The notes under the pieces were generated by a model that had not been told where the DNA came from, ran no database searches, and saw nothing but the letters and a program-made list of their open reading frames with translations. A program made the translations under genes and the position numbers. Positions 59,980 to 64,000 of a stretch of 64,000 nt of DNA are shown one piece after another; position 1 is the first letter of the stretch, and each line of letters starts with the position of its first letter. Source of the DNA: Rhizocola hellebori (GTDB lineage Bacteria > Actinomycetota > Actinomycetes > Mycobacteriales > Micromonosporaceae); the NCBI RefSeq assembly GCF_016862955.1, contig NZ_BONY01000029.1, positions 1 through 64,000 on the forward strand. Reading direction: 5' to 3'.

Positions 59980-61011
59980 TCATTCATTGACCAGCTCAGC
60001 GATGGTGGCCAGCTTGGCGGCGTCGCCGGAAACCAGCATCGTGGTGACCAGCGACGAGCGCCAGGCCACCAGTTCCTCGGCGATTTTCTCGCGCGGCCCG
60101 ACCAGCGCGACCGCTTCCACCATCGCCAGCGGAATGGCCGCCGAGGCTTCGTCCTTCCGCCCAGCCAGGTAGAGCTCCTGAACCCGGGCGCACTCGGCTT
60201 CGAAACCCATCCGGGCGAAGACCTCGTAGTGGAAGTTCGCCCCTTTGGCGCCCATGCCGCCGACATACAGAGCGAGCATCGGGCGCACCCGGTCGGCTGC
60301 CGCCTCGACATCGTCGTCGAATTCGACGTTGACCCGGCAGGTCACTTCGAAGGTTTCCCGGGTGTGGCGAGCACCGGGCTTGCTGAAGCCTTCCTCCAGC
60401 GCTTGGCGATAGTAGGCATCCGATGCGGGCGAGTAGAACATCGCGAGCCAGCCGTCGGCGATTTCGGCTGCCAGAGCCACATTCTTCGGGCCCTCTGCCG
60501 CAAGCAGGATCGGCAGATCGCGGCGAAGCGGATGAATGGTGGGGCGCAACGGTTTGCCCAGCCCGGTGCCGCCGGGAAACGGCAGCCGGTAGTGCTCCCC
60601 CGCCAGCGACACGACCTCGCGGGCGAGCGCCTGCCGGACTATCGCGACGTACTCTCGCGTGCGGGCCAACGGTTTCGGGTATGGCTGGCCGTACCAGCCC
60701 TCGACCACCTGAGGTCCGGAAGCGCCGAGGCCGAGCACAAAGCGGCCGCCGGAGAGATGGTCCAGAGTCAGCGCCGCCATCGCGGTGGCCACCGGCGCAC
60801 GCGCTGCCATCTGCATGATGGAGGTGCCGAGCCGAATCCGCGAGGTGCTCGCGCCCAGCCATGCCAACGGAGTCAAGGCGTCCGAGCCGTAGGCCTCGGC
60901 CGTCCACATCGAGTCGTAGCCGAGGCTCTCGGCTTGCGCGACGAGATCGGCAATGCCGGCCGGCGGGCCCGCACCCCAGTACCCCATGGCCAGACCCAGC
61001 TTGAGAGCCAT
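59980..61011 (-). CDS. LLM-class F420-dependent oxidoreductase
   Basis: 343 residues starting at ATG 61011, which shares a base with the thiolase stop (TGATG). Luciferase-like: LAMGYWGAG, MWTAEAYGSDALTPLAWLG, GTSIMQM, FVLGLGASGPQVVEGWYG. The last motif is characteristic of F420-dependent enzymes of the TIGR03559 type. Coupled to the thiolase gene, so part of the same pathway. It converges on the SDR at 59184. Confidence 0.92.
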   Translation of the reverse strand: MALKLGLAMGYWGAGPPAGIADLVAQAESLGYDSMWTAEAYGSDALTPLAWLGASTSRIRLGTSIMQMAARAPVATAMAALTLDHLSGGRFVLGLGASGPQVVEGWYGQPYPKPLARTREYVAIVRQALAREVVSLAGEHYRLPFPGGTGLGKPLRPTIHPLRRDLPILLAAEGPKNVALAAEIADGWLAMFYSPASDAYYRQALEEGFSKPGARHTRETFEVTCRVNVEFDDDVEAAADRVRPMLALYVGGMGAKGANFHYEVFARMGFEAECARVQELYLAGRKDEASAAIPLAMVEAVALVGPREKIAEELVAWRSSLVTTMLVSGDAAKLATIAELVNE

Positions 61012-62225
61012 CAGTCGACCCGCTCGAAGATTGCGGCCAGCCCTTGCCCGCCACCGATGCACATGGTGGCCAGGCCGTAGCGCTGCTCGCGGTGGTGCAG
61101 CTCGCGGGCAAGGGCGCCCACCATCCGGGTGCCGGTGGCGCCCACCGGATGCCCCAGCGAGATGCCAGAACCACGCGGATTGGTCCGCTCGAGATCGGTG
61201 CGCCCGAAGCCCCACTCCCGTGTGACCGCGATCGCCTGAGCCGCAAAGGCCTCGTTGAGCTCGATAATGTCCATATCGGACAGTCGCAGCCCCGCTCGGG
61301 TCAGGGCGGTCTCGGTGGCCGGGACCGGGCCGATGCCCATCCGATGCGGCTCGACCGCGGCCAAGCCGGTGGACACCAGTCGTACCAACGGCCGCAGCCC
61401 GAGCGATTCAGCTCGGTCGATGGTGGTGACGATGCAGAGCGCGGCGGCGTCATTCTGCCCGCTCGCGTTTCCTGCGGTGACGGTCGCGTCGGGGTCGATC
61501 GCGCCACGGATGGGCCGCAGTCTGGCCAGCGACTCGAGGGTCGTGTCGGGCCGGGGATGCTCATCGGTGTCCACGACAGTGTCGCCGCCTCGGGCGGACA
61601 CCGTCATCGGCACTATCTCCTCGGCGCTCGCTCCGCTGCGTTGCGCCGCGACGGCACGCTGATGCGAAAGCACAGCAAGCTCATCCTGCTCCTCGCGAGA
61701 GATCGAATACTCACGGCGCAGGTTCTCTGCGGTTTCCAGCATTCCGCCCGGTACGGGATGCAGCCGCCCACCCGCGGTCACCCGCCCCCGCTCCAGACTG
61801 TCGTGCAGCTGCACACCACCAGATCGGGCACCCCAGCGGACATCGGCGGAGAAGTGCGCGGCGTTGCTCATGCTTTCGACGCCGCCCGCGACGACCAACT
61901 CCGCGTCACCCGCGCCGACATGGCGCGCGGCGTACAAAATAGATTGCAGGCCGGATCCACAACGCCGGTCGATGGTCAGGCCGGGCACGCTCACCGGCAG
62001 CCCGGCATCAAGGGCCACCACCCGCCCGATAGCGGGCGCGTCACTGGTCGGATAGCAGTGACCAAGCACGACATCGTCGATCGCCTCGGCGGACAGCCCG
62101 GTGCGGGCAAGCAGGCCGCGCAGCACCTGAGCACCAAGCTCGGGCGCCGACAACGCTTTGAGCACACCGCCATAGCGGCCGACCGGTGACCTGACCGGCT
62201 CACAGATAACCGTGTCACGCATCAT
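61011..62225 (-). CDS. Acetyl-CoA C-acyltransferase (FadA-like thiolase)
   Basis: 404 residues: catalytic Cys in RRCGSGLQSI (about residue 91), NEAFAAQA, GHPVGATGTR and MCIGGGQGL. The thiolase cleaves 3-ketoacyl-CoA. It resembles FadA6 of the KstR2 regulon by context (FadD3-like ligase and FadE nearby). Coupled on both sides: overlaps the acyl-CoA dehydrogenase stop by 4 bp and the LLM start by 1 bp. Confidence 0.94.
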   Translation of the reverse strand: MMRDTVICEPVRSPVGRYGGVLKALSAPELGAQVLRGLLARTGLSAEAIDDVVLGHCYPTSDAPAIGRVVALDAGLPVSVPGLTIDRRCGSGLQSILYAARHVGAGDAELVVAGGVESMSNAAHFSADVRWGARSGGVQLHDSLERGRVTAGGRLHPVPGGMLETAENLRREYSISREEQDELAVLSHQRAVAAQRSGASAEEIVPMTVSARGGDTVVDTDEHPRPDTTLESLARLRPIRGAIDPDATVTAGNASGQNDAAALCIVTTIDRAESLGLRPLVRLVSTGLAAVEPHRMGIGPVPATETALTRAGLRLSDMDIIELNEAFAAQAIAVTREWGFGRTDLERTNPRGSGISLGHPVGATGTRMVGALARELHHREQRYGLATMCIGGGQGLAAIFERVD

Positions 62226-63361
62226 TTCGCACCGCGCAGGAGGTTTTTGGCGATGACCACCTTCTGAATCTCGCTGGTGCCTTCGTAGATGCGGTAAAGG
62301 CGGGCGTCGCGGTAGAGGCGCTCGACCGCGACACCGTGCATGTAGCCCGTGCCACCGTGGATCTGCACCGCGCGATCGGCCACCCTGCCGACCATCTCGC
62401 TGCAGAACAGCTTCGCCGCCGAGGGAGCTATCCGGCGGTCGGTGCTGTTGTCGTAGGCCTCCGCCGCGGCGAGCACCAGTGCGCGGCCCGCCATGAGGTC
62501 GGTCTGTGATTCCGCGAGCAATGCCTGCACCTGCTGGAAGTCGCCGATGACGGTGCCGCCCTGCTTGGCCGAGAACGCATACGCCGTGCTCTCGTCAACC
62601 AGTCGTTGCGCCATGCCCACACAGCAAGCCGCGATGTGCACACGGCCTTTCACCAATGACCGCATCGCCGCGGCATAGCCGGCGTTCTCCACCTCGCCCA
62701 CCAAGCGGGAGGCGGGGACCCGCACATCGGAGAAGAAGACTTCGGCCGTGCTCGAGCCGCGCTGGCCCATCTTCTTGTCTTTCGGGCCAACCGTGACCCC
62801 GGGTGTGGCGGTGTCCACCACGAAGACGGAGATGCCCGCCGCCCCCGGACCACCTGTACGGGCGAAGACAATGAGGATGTCCGACCAGCTCGCGTTCGTG
62901 ATAAAGCGCTTCTGCCCGTTGAGGAGGTAGTCGCCGCCGTCACGGGTCGCGGTGGTGCGCAGCCCGCTGGGGTCCGAACCCGCCTCCGGCTCGGTCAGGG
63001 CGAACGAGGCAACGCATTCCCCGCTTGCCATGCGCGGCAGAAACTCCTGCTTCTGACGCTCCGTCCCGAAGTTGACGAGCACCTGCCCGGCGATGCCGTT
63101 GTTGGTGCCGAACATGGACCGAAACGCGGGCGTGGTGTATCCCATCTCTATGGCCAGCCGAGCGTCCTGCAGCGCGGTGAAGCCGAGCCCGCCGTACTCC
63201 TGCGGCAACGCGTAACCGAAAAGGCCCATCTCCGCCGCGCCTTGGCGAATCTGCGAAGGAATCTCGTCGGTCTCCTCGATGACGTCCTCGGCCCCGACCA
63301 CCACCTTTCGCACGTAGGCGCGGACAGCGCTGAGGATGTCGGCGAAGTCTGACTCTTCCAT
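62222..63361 (-). CDS. Acyl-CoA dehydrogenase (FadE-like)
   Basis: 379 residues, FAD-dependent: FALTEPEAGSDPSGL, QKRFITNASWSDI, KDKKMGQRGSSTAEVFF, and the end RLYRIYEGTSEIQKVVIAKN. It introduces the double bond in the first step of beta-oxidation. It lies upstream of the thiolase and downstream of the LivF gene, from which it is 14 bp away. A short-branched-chain or cyclic substrate is likely, to judge from the neighbours. Confidence 0.95.
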   Translation of the reverse strand: MEESDFADILSAVRAYVRKVVVGAEDVIEETDEIPSQIRQGAAEMGLFGYALPQEYGGLGFTALQDARLAIEMGYTTPAFRSMFGTNNGIAGQVLVNFGTERQKQEFLPRMASGECVASFALTEPEAGSDPSGLRTTATRDGGDYLLNGQKRFITNASWSDILIVFARTGGPGAAGISVFVVDTATPGVTVGPKDKKMGQRGSSTAEVFFSDVRVPASRLVGEVENAGYAAAMRSLVKGRVHIAACCVGMAQRLVDESTAYAFSAKQGGTVIGDFQQVQALLAESQTDLMAGRALVLAAAEAYDNSTDRRIAPSAAKLFCSEMVGRVADRAVQIHGGTGYMHGVAVERLYRDARLYRIYEGTSEIQKVVIAKNLLRGAK

Positions 63362-63375
63362 TTTTCAGGTCTCCC

Positions 63376-64000
63376 TCACGCCGCGTCGGTGCGGCGTCCC
63401 ATGCAGACGTCCTTGAGCCGCTCCATGTCGTCGATCTGGTCGACCGGCAGGTTCAGCGTTACCTTCCCGACGTCGAGCACCGTGACGTGGTCGGCCACGT
63501 CCACCGCGGCCTCGACAGCTTGCTCCACCAAGAGAATGGCGAGCCCTGACTCCTTGAGCGCCGCGATCCTCGACATCACCTCGGCCACAATCGCCGGGGC
63601 TAGACCGCCCGAGGGCTCGTCGAGCATGAGCAGTTTCGGCTTGGCCATCAGCGCCTGACCGATCGCCACCATCTGCTGCTGGCCGCCGGACAGTGATCCA
63701 GCCGGATGCTTGCGCTTCTCTTGCAGGATCGGGAAAAGCTCATAGATGCGGGCGCACTCGGCCTCCAATGTGGAGCGACGCACGCCCAGGCTGTAACCGC
63801 CCAACAAGAGGTTTTCTTCGACAGTCTGATTCCGGAAGACCCGTTTGCCCTCTTGGACATAGCTGATCCCGGCCCGTACCCGTTTATGGGCCGCCACTCC
63901 GTCCAGCCGTCGCCCGTCGTAGTCGATACTGCCCGCGTGAACCGGGTTCAGGCCCGCCACCGCGCGCAGCGAGGTGGTCTTGCCGGAGCCGTTGCGGCCC
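63376..64000 (-). CDS. livF: Branched-chain amino acid-type ABC transporter ATP-binding protein (partial)
   Basis: The gene runs off the window end. Walker A GRNGSGKTT lies at the very edge (63975-64000), so only the first ~30 residues are missing. LSGGQQQMVAIGQALM is the signature, LLMLDEPSGGLAP the Walker B, and VEQAVEAAVDVADHVTVLDVG the H-loop region. LivF-type proteins drive uptake of branched amino acids or, in some actinobacteria, of acyl acids and steroids. Next to a catabolic block it probably belongs to the uptake system for that substrate. Confidence 0.93.
   Translation of the reverse strand, partial: GRNGSGKTTSLRAVAGLNPVHAGSIDYDGRRLDGVAAHKRVRAGISYVQEGKRVFRNQTVEENLLLGGYSLGVRRSTLEAECARIYELFPILQEKRKHPAGSLSGGQQQMVAIGQALMAKPKLLMLDEPSGGLAPAIVAEVMSRIAALKESGLAILLVEQAVEAAVDVADHVTVLDVGKVTLNLPVDQIDDMERLKDVCMGRRTDAA

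Overview
The window is high-GC actinomycete chromosome, most likely Streptosporangiales or a close relative. Supporting signs are DUF397, DUF6082, DUF3105, DUF305 and DUF2637 proteins, XRE-TPR regulators, LPXTG and PASTA proteins, F420-type LLM oxidoreductases and a KstR2-regulon-like catabolic block. Genus cannot be fixed from the sequence alone.

Layout. (1) 1-8.7 kb is core: a tight minus-strand operon argS-lysA-hom-thrC (arginyl-tRNA synthetase and aspartate-family amino acid synthesis), then DUF3105 and DUF305 genes and an LPXTG surface protein. (2) At 8.78 kb a tRNA-Arg(CCG) marks the edge of an integrative and conjugative element. Its large serine recombinase reads antisense through the tRNA. 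The transfer module (10.6-17.5 kb) has a ribbon-helix-helix protein, a DNA methyltransferase, a replication-relaxation protein, a TraD/HerA-like coupling ATPase, a DUF2637 membrane protein and several coupled small ORFs. A near-palindromic iteron structure sits at 17.6 kb, just upstream of the operon. (3) 17.7-38.2 kb is a visibly AT-richer accessory region, effectively a defence island. It holds an orphan STAND NTPase, a CBASS-type operon (XRE-TPR regulator, S-4TM effector, CD-NTase), a cutinase-VCBS secreted protein, an OLD-family ATPase/TOPRIM nuclease paired with a HEPN (RxxxxH) protein, and a membrane-anchored NB-ARC-TPR protein. It also holds decayed integrase, IS and NUDIX pieces and an XRE-TPR/NUDIX pair with a possible small peptide. 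The far end of the element is not visible.

(4) 38.3-49.5 kb holds a secreted subtilisin-like protease, a DJ-1/PfpI protein, an exported alpha/beta hydrolase, a NarL-type two-component system, a LysR gene divergent from a hemerythrin/pentapeptide/ABC-exporter operon, and a HipA-like kinase that lacks its usual N-terminus and starts inside a triplet of near-palindromes. (5) 49.3-55.9 kb mixes an IS relic, a GT87-like membrane glycosyltransferase, a leaderless GH10 xylanase with two LamG-type domains, a broken ADP-ribosylation-family gene and a PASTA protein. (6) 55.9-64 kb is a catabolic block: SDR, FadD3-like acyl-CoA ligase, two LLM oxidoreductases, a second SDR, thiolase, acyl-CoA dehydrogenase and a partial LivF. 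It resembles steroid C/D-ring or other alkyl-acid degradation.

The best candidate for an undescribed system is the two-gene OLD-nuclease/HEPN unit at 27.4-30.8 kb. The CBASS operon with its own XRE-TPR regulator is the second. All functions are inferred from motifs and context; no searches were run.
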